From: Actinomycetota bacterium
GTDB taxonomy: Bacteria > Actinomycetota > Thermoleophilia > Gaiellales > Gaiellaceae
Length of the DNA stretch: 50,553 nt
Direction of reading: 5' to 3'
Assembly (NCBI GenBank): GCA_013816245.1
Contig: JACDEU010000016.1
Location: 1-50,553 of the forward strand
The first letter of the stretch is position 1. Every line of letters begins with the position of its first letter. This document shows positions 41,054 through 48,506 of the stretch, piece by piece. The notes beneath the pieces were generated by a model. The model was not told the origin of the DNA, made no database searches, and saw nothing but the letters and a program-made list of their open reading frames with translations. Position numbers and translations under genes: made by a program.

Positions 41054-42553
41054 TCAGCCCTCGTCGACGACGTCGTACTCGTCGATGACCTCCCCTTCGA
41101 TGACTCGGAGGAAGGGCGACCGGCGATGACCTAGCGGCGCTCGCCACTCGTACTGATTGCGCCCTTGGCCTTCCAGCCGGACGGCCGTCCACTGCAGTTC
41201 TTCGTGGACGATGTTTCGAACGGAGCGCCACTTCGAATCCGGAAAGCCTGCAGCGCTCATCGCGTCGCGCATCTCGTCCGGCACTACGGTCTGCCTGTCT
41301 TCGAGGTAGGTCTCCATCCACTTGCGGATCGAATCGTCCTTCTGTCCGCCTCGGCTGCGCGGGGGAGAGAAGACGTCCAGTTGGTCGACGTCGACGGCCG
41401 CTCCCTCGAACACAAACGCGGGCACCTTCTTGACAGCCGGAAGACCGGCGCGCGTCTTGACTTCGATCTCTCGCTCTTCGATGTTGAAGCGCAGCGGAAC
41501 GTTCGTCGCTTTCGAGTAGTTGCTCTTCGACTGGAAGATGTAGTGAGCGTTCGACTCGTCTTCGTCGTCGTCCTCGTCGACGTTCTTCTTGCCGAGTGCG
41601 ATCGCCGATCGAGCAACGCTGTTGTAAGCCGCTGCGCCGCCCGATCGGTAAAGCAACTTCTGACCGACCGAGGATTTGCTCAGATGGTGGACGACGAGGA
41701 TCATGCAGCGGAGATCCTGCGCTACCTGCGCGAGCGGACTCAGCGCCTTGCGCACTTCCTTGTCGTCGGACGACTTGATCCGATCGTCCATGAACGAATT
41801 GATCGGGTCGATGATGACGAGACCAAGACTGTTCTTCTCGACCGCTTGTCGCAGTAGGCCGACGTCGGACGGGAAGCTCAACGGCGCGCCGTTCTTGTCG
41901 ATGAAGACGACCAGGTTTAGATCGGCCCCGGCTACTTCTAGTCGTCCGACCTGTTCACCCTTCGAATCTTCGTGACTGAGAACACCGACCCTGACGCCGC
42001 GAGCGATCGCGTACGCGCTCAGCCAAGTTCCGAACAAGCCTTTACCCTCCCCTGGGTCCCCCACAAGAACTGACAGCGCGTCGTACGGGATCCAGCCGAC
42101 ACCCTCCGCCTCCCAGAACCATTCGACGACGGTTGGCTCGATGTCGGCCGCGGACGTGACCGTCAACTGCTGATTTCCGTCCGTGAACTTCGCTAGCTCT
42201 TCGCCCTTGCTGATCAGCATCTCGGCAAGGTGCTTTGTCGGATCATTCGTGGCGGGCGCGAGCTGCTCGCGAATGAACTCGATCGTCTGCCTGCGCACGT
42301 ACGCGTCTTGCCACGCTGAGATCAGGACGGGGAGCGGCTCGTCGACCGACTCGGTTCCGAGCTGGACGGAGTCGAGCACGAAGCGAAGGGACGGCAACTC
42401 TCCGAACTGCTCCCTGTGCGCGACGATGAACTTCAGCGCGTTCCGACAGTCGTCGTGCAGAAGTGCGTCCGGCTCAAAGCCTGCCGCGACGGCCTCGTCG
42501 AGTCCGCGACCAAAGATCGCGATCGACGTCAGGAGCGCTCGTTCAGCGTCCAT
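41054..42553 (-). CDS. RepA/DnaB-like AAA_25 ATPase, probable replication helicase
   Basis: 499 residues. An N-terminal DnaB_N-like part (MDAERALLTSIAIFGRGLDE, about 1-110), then a RecA-fold ATPase with Walker A VGDPGEGKG near 164, Walker B LGLVIIDPINSF near 245 and MILVVHHLSKSS near 285. The C-terminal 120 residues form a winged-helix-like tail (VVPDEMRDAMSAAGFPDSKW). ATG 42553 overlaps the previous stop. Likely loads or unwinds at the adjacent repeat cluster. Confidence 0.78.
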   Translation of the reverse strand: MDAERALLTSIAIFGRGLDEAVAAGFEPDALLHDDCRNALKFIVAHREQFGELPSLRFVLDSVQLGTESVDEPLPVLISAWQDAYVRRQTIEFIREQLAPATNDPTKHLAEMLISKGEELAKFTDGNQQLTVTSAADIEPTVVEWFWEAEGVGWIPYDALSVLVGDPGEGKGLFGTWLSAYAIARGVRVGVLSHEDSKGEQVGRLEVAGADLNLVVFIDKNGAPLSFPSDVGLLRQAVEKNSLGLVIIDPINSFMDDRIKSSDDKEVRKALSPLAQVAQDLRCMILVVHHLSKSSVGQKLLYRSGGAAAYNSVARSAIALGKKNVDEDDDEDESNAHYIFQSKSNYSKATNVPLRFNIEEREIEVKTRAGLPAVKKVPAFVFEGAAVDVDQLDVFSPPRSRGGQKDDSIRKWMETYLEDRQTVVPDEMRDAMSAAGFPDSKWRSVRNIVHEELQWTAVRLEGQGRNQYEWRAPLGHRRSPFLRVIEGEVIDEYDVVDEG

Positions 42554-42807
42554 CAGTCGGCCTCCGGTTCGATGTTCGCCGACGTCATCGCATTGCCGAG
42601 GCGAAAGACCGGCGTCTCTTCGGGCTGCGGATCGAACTTCTCGGCGAGCTGGACGTCGAGCGCGATCGCAGCGTCTGCCGCGACCTTCATCTCTGCGGCC
42701 GACGAGCCGGTGCTGGCGACGGAGATCTCCCACGTTCGATCGCCGTCCTTCAACTTGCGCACCTTCACGCCACTGAAGCCGTCCGGGGTCTGATTGATCT
42801 CGCTCAT
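42553..42807 (-). CDS. Small protein upstream of the ATPase
   Basis: 84 residues: MSEINQTPDGFSGVKVRKLK, then DRTWEISVASTGSSAAEMKV and AADAAIALDVQLAEKF. No family recognised. It is joined to both neighbours by ATGA-type overlaps. Confidence 0.6.
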   Translation of the reverse strand: MSEINQTPDGFSGVKVRKLKDGDRTWEISVASTGSSAAEMKVAADAAIALDVQLAEKFDPQPEETPVFRLGNAMTSANIEPEAD

Positions 42808-43259
42808 GGTGACTCCCCTCTGTTTGTGGGTATGCGAAGCAGCCCACCGACCGGCAGGCTCAAAAGGGAGTGGAGTAGTGAGGGTCCGCCGCCTAGTGGC
42901 GGCGCGGGTTCGTCAGGGTCGCTACTGCGCGCTGCAGCGCGAGAAGTTCGTCGCGTTGCGCGCGGCCGACCGGCGCTCAGGTTCGCGCGAGCGCAGGCGA
43001 CTGGCGGAGAAATCGAAGACACGGGTACGCCGACCAGCTCGAGATAGTGCACCGCGTACGTCTGGACGTCGCGCGCGTATTCCGCGCGATCGCGCTGCAG
43101 CTTCGCCAGCACGCCGTCGCTCGCCTGCAACCCGCGCGCGACGTCGGCGCGCGACATCGCCAACGCATCACGAACGGACTCAACCGTGTCAGACGGCTCG
43201 TCGCCGACGAAGTCCTCGTCGGGGATGGTGGCGGTGCCTATGTCCAGAGCTGCTTCCAC
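42804..43259 (-). CDS. Helical protein with HTH-like centre
   Basis: 151 residues from ATG 43259. ESVRDALAMSRADVARGLQA with SDGVLAKLQRDRAEYARDVQ resembles a helix-turn-helix followed by a long helix. Beyond residue 85 the sequence is low complexity and another frame has better codon quality, so a frameshift near 42980 is possible and the C-terminus is doubtful. Confidence 0.5.
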   Translation of the reverse strand: MEAALDIGTATIPDEDFVGDEPSDTVESVRDALAMSRADVARGLQASDGVLAKLQRDRAEYARDVQTYAVHYLELVGVPVSSISPPVACARANLSAGRPRATRRTSRAAARSSDPDEPAPPLGGGPSLLHSLLSLPVGGLLRIPTNRGESP

Positions 43260-43585
43260 TCGCGGGCTTCCTTCTCTAGAAGTTCTTGGACTTCACTCGT
43301 TATACCGACTGAAACGCGATCGATCAAACTGGTCGCTTCAACCCGGAGAACGGTCTTCGGCGCGGAGCTATTCCCGCGGACTCCGAGAGTAAGTATGTGT
43401 GAACTTTGTTTTGGCTCAACAATGCCGAACGCCCCTTCGAAGGGGCGCTCGACCGAGAGAAGCACGTCAGAGACTTGGAAAGCCAGCAGGCGGCCCGCGA
43501 AGATCACCCTTGGCAACTTCTGTGTGCTGACTTCAATCGTACAGAGACATCTTCGATCGACTGGCCGTGTTTTCCCTCCGGGCAA
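43238..43585 (-). CDS. Possible small protein, start uncertain
   Basis: The last 45 residues (PKTVLRVEATSLIDRVSVGI then TSEVQELLEKEAREWKQLWT) look like a real helical protein. The first 65 run through the direct-repeat region near the tRNA and are probably not translated. No clean start codon near residue 65 was found. It overlaps the next gene by 22 nt. Confidence 0.35.
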   Translation of the reverse strand: MPGGKTRPVDRRCLCTIEVSTQKLPRVIFAGRLLAFQVSDVLLSVERPFEGAFGIVEPKQSSHILTLGVRGNSSAPKTVLRVEATSLIDRVSVGITSEVQELLEKEAREWKQLWT

Positions 43586-43674
43586 AACTTCGACCCTCTG
43601 GGCAAAAGTTCGGGCAAAAGTTTTCGTTTCGCTCGCGCGAAGTAAGCATGTGTGAACTTTGTTTTTGGCTTAAC
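43388..43674. repeat. Two 33-34-bp direct repeats next to the right att site
   Basis: AGTAAGTATGTGTGAACTTT (continuing to GGCTCAAC) at 43388-43420 recurs at 43641-43674 with two substitutions and one extra T. The second copy runs into the att core. Their position suggests integrase arm sites. The DNA between has no convincing gene but contains repeated GGGCAAAA motifs. Confidence 0.5.
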
Positions 43675-43735
43675 GGAGCGGCACAGGAGTCGAACCTGCC
43701 TAGCGTTGGTTTACAACGCCGTACTGGTTTTGAAG
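43671..43735 (-). repeat. att core at the right end of the element (inside tRNA-Sec)
   Basis: 65 bp identical to 27918-27982, spanning tRNA-Sec from the anticodon loop to just past the 3' end. The element's own copy rebuilds the tRNA here. Together the two mark the element boundaries. Confidence 0.87.
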
Positions 43736-43765
43736 ACCAATTGGGGCACCGGCCCCAGCCGCTCC
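43674..43765 (-). tRNA. selC: Selenocysteine tRNA, tRNA-Sec(UCA)
   Basis: About 92 nt. The acceptor stem is 8 bp (GGAGCGGC/GCCGCTCC) with discriminator G; the anticodon arm TTGGTCTTCAAAACCAG shows UCA; the variable arm is long with a 6-bp stem GCGTTG/CAACGC; T-loop TTCGACT. The 8-bp acceptor, UCA anticodon and long variable arm identify SelC. CCA is not encoded. Its 3' part is the integration site of the element. A selenoprotein biosynthesis pathway is implied; selA, selB and selD are not in the window. Confidence 0.93.
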
Positions 43766-43779
43766 GCTTCGGACACTAA

Positions 43780-44310
43780 CTAGACGGGCAAGCCGTCCTC
43801 GACCCAGCCGCGCGTCAGATAGAGCCAGAACGCGAGTCCTGCCCAGTCTCCGTAGCGCTTGAAGCGGCGCTCGATCGTCGCGTCTTTCAGCACGCCGCGT
43901 GCGCCCGAGAGCTTGCCGTACGTCGGCCGGGTCCACGAGTCGAGCACCAGACGCGAATAGCGGCCGAGCGACGTCAGCATCACGTGCGCCGCTGCGTACG
44001 GTCCGACGCCCGGGAGTGCGAGCAGGCGTGCAGCCACTTCGTCGTCAGATAGCTCGGGGTCGTTCAGCTCTTCGAGGTCGAGCGTTCCCTCGGCGACGTC
44101 GGTCGCGAGCTTCTTCAAGTACGGCCCGCGGTAGCCGGCGCGAATGACGTCCTTGTAGAACTTTTCGTCGGCTGCTGCCATCGCGGTGGGAGAAGGGAAC
44201 GTGTGTCCCCCGCCGGGCGCTTCGACGCCGAGGTTGTCCACCAGCGCTGTAGTCATCTTCCGGGTACCGGAGCACGACGTGTTCGTCGTGCAGATCGTCT
44301 TGTGGACAGC
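43780..44310 (-). pseudogene. 5'-truncated DNA glycosylase (HhH-GPD)
   Basis: From ATG 44256 it reads MTTALVDNLGVEAPGGGHTF, but the same frame upstream already carries AVHKTICTTNTSCSGTRK, a segment typically before it in these base-excision glycosylases, and then loses likeness at about 44310. The core LLALPGVGPYAAAHVMLTSL (helix-hairpin-helix) and catalytic-Asp region RLVLDSWTRPTYGKL remain. About 100 N-terminal residues are missing, so it is probably inactive. It lies just upstream of tRNA-Sec on the same strand. Confidence 0.6.
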
Positions 44311-44361
44311 GCGACCTTCAAAACAGCACGTCGTGCCGTTCAGCTTGGAAGCAGTGGTCGC

Positions 44362-44697
44362 GTGAGGAGCTTGCTCGCAACGCTGCTCCTGTTCGTGCTG
44401 CTGCTCGCATCTAGAGCTGATGCGCGGCCGCCTTCTGCTGAGTCGCTAGTGCGCGGCTTTGTCTGCATCCACCACTACGAAGGAGCCTGGCCAGCCAACA
44501 CCGGCAACGGCTTCTACGGCGGGCTCCAAATGGACTACGGGTTCATGCGGACCTATGGCCGCGAGTACCTAAGGGCGTTCGGGACGGCGGATCACTGGAC
44601 GCCAGGCATGCAGATCGCAGTCGCGATCAAGGCCTACGTATCTGGTCGCGGATTCCATCCGTGGCCGAACACCGCTCGGAGGTGCGGGCTTCTCTGA
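44362..44697 (+). CDS. Secreted Rpf-like transglycosylase
   Basis: 111 residues from GTG 44362: signal peptide (SLLATLLLFVLLLASRADA), then one resuscitation-promoting-factor/transglycosylase domain: VCIHHYEGAWPANTGNGFYG with the catalytic Glu, GGLQMDYGFMRTYG, and GRGFHPWPNTARRCGLL. It cleaves peptidoglycan. Ancestral frame upstream is shadow of the truncated glycosylase. It may belong to the adjoining accessory tract. Confidence 0.8.
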   Translation: MRSLLATLLLFVLLLASRADARPPSAESLVRGFVCIHHYEGAWPANTGNGFYGGLQMDYGFMRTYGREYLRAFGTADHWTPGMQIAVAIKAYVSGRGFHPWPNTARRCGLL

Positions 44698-44800
44698 TGC
44701 CCAGGCGTGACGGCAACACAGTCAAACGAAACCGACGGCGCAAAGGGCGTCGCCGCAAACAGAAAGGCGGTAAGCAACATGGCAACAAGCAACAATCAGG

Positions 44801-44929
44801 TTGACCTCATCGAGGTCGCTAGCCGGGAACGCGACTTGCGCGCTGACATTGCTGGCGCTGGAAGCGATCCCGATCGTGAACACGACGGCGGGCCTGTTCG
44901 TGACGGGGATCTCGACGCTGTGCAAGTAG
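44801..44929 (+). CDS. Possible small hydrophobic protein
   Basis: Codon third positions are strongly G/C in this frame from about 44820 to the TAG at 44927. It gives SLAGNATCALTLLALEAIPI and VNTTAGLFVTGISTLCK, 42 residues from TTG 44801. The alternative is one longer frame (ATG 44779 to 45114), whose first half has poor codon quality. A frameshift joining the start MATSNNQVDLIE to this frame is also possible. Confidence 0.4.
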   Translation: MTSSRSLAGNATCALTLLALEAIPIVNTTAGLFVTGISTLCK

Positions 44930-45114
44930 CGGAGCGCAGCCTCGGCGAAGGTTGGGACGAGGCCTTCTTCTACGCGAAGGGGATCGGCAACACGAACAAG
45001 GCCGCCTGCGTCTTCGCGGATGCCAACTTCGAGGCGTTCACCGAAGGCACGTCGCCGGAGTTCGAGGCGCAACTCAAGCGTGTCCAGGTCGAGCGCTCAA
45101 GGAGTGGTGGGTAA
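44920..45114 (+). CDS. Small accessory-tract protein
   Basis: 64 residues from GTG 44920, overlapping the preceding stop: AERSLGEGWDEAFFYAKGIG, then NTNKAACVFADANFEAFTEG. Good codon quality; no family known. Start is uncertain (ATG 44779 in the same frame). Its TAA overlaps the next ATG. Confidence 0.5.
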   Translation: MQVAERSLGEGWDEAFFYAKGIGNTNKAACVFADANFEAFTEGTSPEFEAQLKRVQVERSRSGG

Positions 45115-45731
45115 TGGCACCGCCGAAACGACGTCCAGGTCCCCCGCCGAAGCCGGAGACGCTTGCTCAGCGGCGGATCGCCAGCGTGAAGCCGGGGGAC
45201 ATCAGCCGGGAGATTTACCTGCGCTCGATGAGGGCGCAGGCCCTGGAGACGAAGGCCGCTACTGAGTATCCCGACAAGCGCCGACAGCTGCTCGAAGAGG
45301 TCGAGGAGCTCCGCACCGATGCCGCGGAGTTGCAGAAGGAGGCCGTCAAGGAGAAGAAGGCGGCGGCCAAAGAACTGACGGAGGCAGCGCTTGCCTACGC
45401 GAAGGCGCGCGAGACCTGGCTCAAGCTGCACCTGGGATTCAACGCACACGATCCCGGTCTCAGCATCTTCCAGGGCAACCGCGTCGGAGCGGGCCACGTA
45501 CGCACTGCGCTAGTCGCAGTCCTCGACATCCCGGAGCCCGAAGCCCGGAAGCGTGAAGCTGCTCCGCATCAGTTGGAGCACGAGGAGAAGACAAGGAATG
45601 AGAAGGCAGGCAAGGGCTACCGCACCAACGCTCAGGTAAGGGAGGGCTACGACCCGCTACGCGATCTCGGCGCAGGCGGAGAAATTGTTCCGGGGTTTGC
45701 CATCGGTGGGCCCCAGTCAGGAGGCAACTGA
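45114..45731 (+). CDS. Coiled-coil protein of the accessory tract
   Basis: 205 residues from ATG 45114, with GGAGTGG 7 bases before. A Pro-rich start (MAPPKRRPGPPPKPETLAQR), then a long coiled coil (RRQLLEEVEELRTDAAELQK), and a tail with GYRTNAQVREGYDPLRDLGA. Unknown family; could be structural or regulatory. Coupled to both neighbours. Confidence 0.65.
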   Translation: MAPPKRRPGPPPKPETLAQRRIASVKPGDISREIYLRSMRAQALETKAATEYPDKRRQLLEEVEELRTDAAELQKEAVKEKKAAAKELTEAALAYAKARETWLKLHLGFNAHDPGLSIFQGNRVGAGHVRTALVAVLDIPEPEARKREAAPHQLEHEEKTRNEKAGKGYRTNAQVREGYDPLRDLGAGGEIVPGFAIGGPQSGGN

Positions 45732-45964
45732 TGGCCAAGCACAACTACGAGGGAGGCAAGCTCCCAGCAGAGCAGTCAGAAGGCGAACGCAAGATGAACG
45801 CCGCGATCAGAGGCGCGTTTCGGAGGAACCGCGTCGTTGTGGATGGCGACTTGCCAAAGAAGCCGAAGCCCAAAGAGAAGCCCGAAGCGGTCAAGCACAA
45901 GTGGGACGACCGGCATGTCCCCGAGGACGAAGGCATCGACGGCCAGTCGCGGAGCCTGCGATGA
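45731..45964 (+). CDS. Small basic protein
   Basis: 77 residues, Lys/Arg/Asp-rich: MAKHNYEGGKLPAEQSEGER, PKKPKPKEKPEAVKHKWDDR. Probably disordered. ATG overlaps the previous stop; stop overlaps the next ATG. Unknown. Confidence 0.55.
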   Translation: MAKHNYEGGKLPAEQSEGERKMNAAIRGAFRRNRVVVDGDLPKKPKPKEKPEAVKHKWDDRHVPEDEGIDGQSRSLR

Positions 45965-46353
45965 AGCGGCAGGCTAGTCGCGACGACCACATAACAGCGG
46001 CCCGCCAGCGGGTCCGCTGTGTGTGTGCAGTCTGTGGCGAGTCATTGGCTGAAGACGTCTCGCTGCGCGAGAGCCTCAAGCTGATTGCGGAGCACCGCAA
46101 GGAGGCCCACGGCCTCGGCCTCGGCATCGACCAGCAGAAAAACAACCGCACGATCCGCGAGCAAGGCGACGAGGAGCTGCTCAGGACTCTCACCGCCAAC
46201 CGTTGGGACACGGCTCGCGAGTTGGCCGGATGGCTCGACGTAGCGGAGCAGGCAGTGCGCAGGCGGTTGCGGCGCCTCGAAACAGAAGGCCGCGTGCTGA
46301 GTCGCACGCAGGATGGCGTCTTGGTCTACAAGCGTGCAGCGCGCAAGCAGTAG
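45961..46353 (+). CDS. Zinc-finger plus winged-helix protein
   Basis: 130 residues. CVCAVCG near 20 with H52 and H57 nearby in IAEHRKEAHGLG forms a likely zinc site, followed by a winged helix at about 75-128 (WDTARELAGWLDVAEQAVRR, RRLETEGRVLSRTQDGVLVY). Probably a DNA-binding regulator of the tract. ATGA overlap upstream. Confidence 0.65.
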   Translation: MKRQASRDDHITAARQRVRCVCAVCGESLAEDVSLRESLKLIAEHRKEAHGLGLGIDQQKNNRTIREQGDEELLRTLTANRWDTARELAGWLDVAEQAVRRRLRRLETEGRVLSRTQDGVLVYKRAARKQ

Positions 46354-46615
46354 CCCACGCATAACACGCCGTTGTCGCGCTTTCTCCGCGCGTCTAACAA
46401 GCTCCTAGCTCGAAGTCAGGCAGATGTGACGGGCTGTTCTAGACCGCGCATCTTTCGCCGGTTTTGACGCGGACGGCAACTTATGACGATTCGTTGTTGG
46501 CCAGAGCGTCTGAGCAGTTGGCAAGACCGGCTGGCTTCCCTGCACAGGTGGACCGATAATTGAGACATCAAGTAAATGCGTCGCGACCAACGGCGCCGAC
46601 CAGTAGGAGGGCACA
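46354..46615. other. Gap before the next small-gene run
   Basis: 262 bp with no credible gene. It should hold the promoter for the genes from 46616. GC is lower than around it. No clear -35/-10 pair was found. Confidence 0.4.
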
Positions 46616-47035
46616 ATGCCTCGGACCACGGCAACTGCCGAGCACGAGCATTCGCCAGAGCACTCGGCGGACATTCAGGAAGCCGCGAATGCGGTTGACG
46701 CAAAGCCGAAGAGCGAGCCGAAGCAGCGGCTCTCGCAGGAGACGCTCGACGTCATCCTCGAGCTGCGCGCTCAGGGAATGGGCGTCACCACGATCGCTCG
46801 CGAACTGGAGAACCGGAACATCAAAACGGCGACCGGAAAGCCGGCTTGGCACGGACCCGCAATTCGCGGCATCCTCGTTCGCAGCATGACCGAGGAGCAG
46901 TGGGAAGCCTCCAAGGATGCCCGCAAGCCGACCGAGAAGAAGGCCGAGCCGGTTGACATCAAGGAGGCACTCAAGGAGGACGTCGAAGCCGCGAAGGAGA
47001 CGAAGCGGCGTGAGGCCGAGGAGGTCACCCAGTGA
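46616..47035 (+). CDS. Protein with a recombinase-type helix region
   Basis: 139 residues. After a polar start (about 1-45), LELRAQGMGVTTIARELENR and NIKTATGKPAWHGPAIRGIL match the DNA-binding segment of serine recombinases (ARxLNxxGIxTxxGxxWxxxxVxxIL). No resolvase catalytic domain is present. The tail is a charged helix. GGAGGGC 4 bases before the ATG. Likely a stand-alone DNA-binding protein. Confidence 0.65.
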   Translation: MPRTTATAEHEHSPEHSADIQEAANAVDAKPKSEPKQRLSQETLDVILELRAQGMGVTTIARELENRNIKTATGKPAWHGPAIRGILVRSMTEEQWEASKDARKPTEKKAEPVDIKEALKEDVEAAKETKRREAEEVTQ

Positions 47036-47283
47036 CCGAGACATTCGGGAAACGCCTGAGGAGACTCCGCGAAGAGCGGAGTCTCCCTCAGCACATGCTC
47101 GCCACGCATGGCGCGAGCTTCAGTTACATCTCGCGACTCGAAGCCGGAACCCGGAATCCTTCGCTTGATGCGGTCCGCTCGCTCGCGGCCAAGCTCGGGA
47201 CCACGGCGCTCTACCTAGAGACCGGACAAGAGGACTACTGTCCACACTGCGGCTATGACAGCGCCTCAGGCATCCACTCATGA
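47032..47283 (+). CDS. XRE-family regulator with C-terminal Cys pair
   Basis: 83 residues from GTG 47032 (GTGA overlap). HTH at about 6-60: FGKRLRRLREERSLPQHMLA, SFSYISRLEAGTRNPSLDAV. The end, EDYCPHCGYDSASG, adds a CPHCG half zinc knuckle. Probably represses its own tract. Confidence 0.8.
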   Translation: MTETFGKRLRRLREERSLPQHMLATHGASFSYISRLEAGTRNPSLDAVRSLAAKLGTTALYLETGQEDYCPHCGYDSASGIHS

Positions 47284-47435
47284 ACCTGACCAAGCTCTCA
47301 CGCCTGACCTACAAGGCGGCTCGCATCCAGCGAGCTGCCGCGCATCCTGATCGCTATGTCAAGAATCGCGTGAAGAGCAAGGCGCTCAAGACGGTAGGCG
47401 TGTACCGCACGCTGAATCGCTTCTGGCGGCTGTAG
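47280..47435 (+). CDS. Very small basic protein
   Basis: 51 residues, MNLTKLSRLTYKAARIQRAA to the end YRTLNRFWRL, strongly basic. ATG at 47280 overlaps the XRE stop (ATGA), which supports translation. Unknown function. Confidence 0.55.
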   Translation: MNLTKLSRLTYKAARIQRAAAHPDRYVKNRVKSKALKTVGVYRTLNRFWRL

Positions 47436-47569
47436 CGGCTCTGGCGACAGCGGACTGGGGCATGCTCGGCAACGGCAGCGGTTTGGTACGAGTTGACCAC
47501 TTCCCGCTTGCCTCGAGAAGCTAGCTGTAGTTGCTGAGCGCTGTGCTCGGCACGTCGAAGGAGGCACAG

Positions 47570-48145
47570 ATGGATGAGCGCCTGGTTGAGCAGTTCTGCG
47601 AAGAGGCGCAAGCGCACGGACGGTCGAGCTGGCGGCTCGGCGATCTAGCTCTTGAGCTCGTCCCGGAAGGCCGAGCGGGCCTGGCCGAGCTGGAAGACAA
47701 GTCGGGCCTGGCACTAGTCACAATCGAGCGGTATCGCTTTGTGGCGAAGGCGTGGCCCACGGCGCAGCGCAACGAAGCACTCAGCTTCTCGGTACACGCG
47801 ACCTTCGCGTCAGCCGAAAAGCGCTTCGAACTGATCCGCGCTCGTAGCTGGACGGTGTCCGAGGCCCAAAACGAACTGAGCAAGTTGTCGGCGTCCGGTG
47901 AATACGCGCCGAAGCGAGGCCCCGCTCCAAAGGCGCCGGCTATTCAGCTGCTCAGCAAGCGCGACAGGGAAGTCTTGCGCCGGGCGGCGGGCGGAGACGA
48001 AGAGAAGGCAGTCGAGATTGAGAAGATGGGGCTGCTGACTCCGTTCCGGAACCTCGCCGTGCAGCTTCACGAGCTCGGCATACCGCGCAACGAGCTTGAA
48101 CGCGAGCTCGACGGCGTGTACGCCGAAGCAGCAGTCGAAGCGTAG
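47570..48145 (+). CDS. Unknown helical protein
   Basis: 191 residues from ATG 47570, with AGGAG 6 bases upstream. Helical, with LAELEDKSGLALVTIERYRF and WPTAQRNEALSFSVHATFAS in the first half and LSKRDREVLRRAAGGDEEKA later. The first half looks like phage or plasmid ParB-like/replication-initiator helices, but I cannot assign it. Ends before a strong hairpin. Confidence 0.65.
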   Translation: MDERLVEQFCEEAQAHGRSSWRLGDLALELVPEGRAGLAELEDKSGLALVTIERYRFVAKAWPTAQRNEALSFSVHATFASAEKRFELIRARSWTVSEAQNELSKLSASGEYAPKRGPAPKAPAIQLLSKRDREVLRRAAGGDEEKAVEIEKMGLLTPFRNLAVQLHELGIPRNELERELDGVYAEAAVEA

Positions 48146-48158
48146 GCCAGTGTCGCCC

Positions 48159-48204
48159 CCCGCGGTTTCCACGGATCCGCGTCCTAACGCGGCCGGGGGG
48201 CGGT
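48159..48204 (+). terminator. GC-rich hairpin
   Basis: CGCCCCCCGCGGTT and AACGCGGCCGGGGGGCG pair with a two-base bulge around a loop of about 16 nt, just past the stop at 48145. Likely ends the plus-strand run. Confidence 0.6.
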
Positions 48205-48258
48205 CAGCCTCGCGGGCAAGCCGTACTCGCCCAAACATGCCCGGTATGTTGCACGCGT

Positions 48259-48453
48259 ATGGCTCGGAAGCCGGCTTTCGACGACCACAATCACCGAGGC
48301 GTACTACGCCGCTATGCGGACGACGCCCGACGCCAAGAACCAGACGCGGGAGGAGTCGCGTACTTCTCGGTCGGCAGTCGGTCGCCCTCTTCCTTTGACG
48401 ATTCTCTGAATTCCGCGATGGACCACGTTGAACCCTTCGCGGCACACAAATGA
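48259..48453 (+). CDS. Possible small protein
   Basis: 64 residues, MARKPAFDDHNHRGVLRRYA then a polar tail. No ribosome site, no family, mixed codon quality. Listed only because this stretch otherwise holds nothing. Confidence 0.28.
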   Translation: MARKPAFDDHNHRGVLRRYADDARRQEPDAGGVAYFSVGSRSPSSFDDSLNSAMDHVEPFAAHK

Positions 48454-48506
48454 AGATCGAATGAGTCGCTGAGCAAAGGGCTCGGCGCTCACAAGGAGGG
48501 CTTCAA

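Noticed and set aside
43567-43779. Plus-strand frame through tRNA-Sec
   Set aside because: It is the translation of the tRNA complement and the att core.
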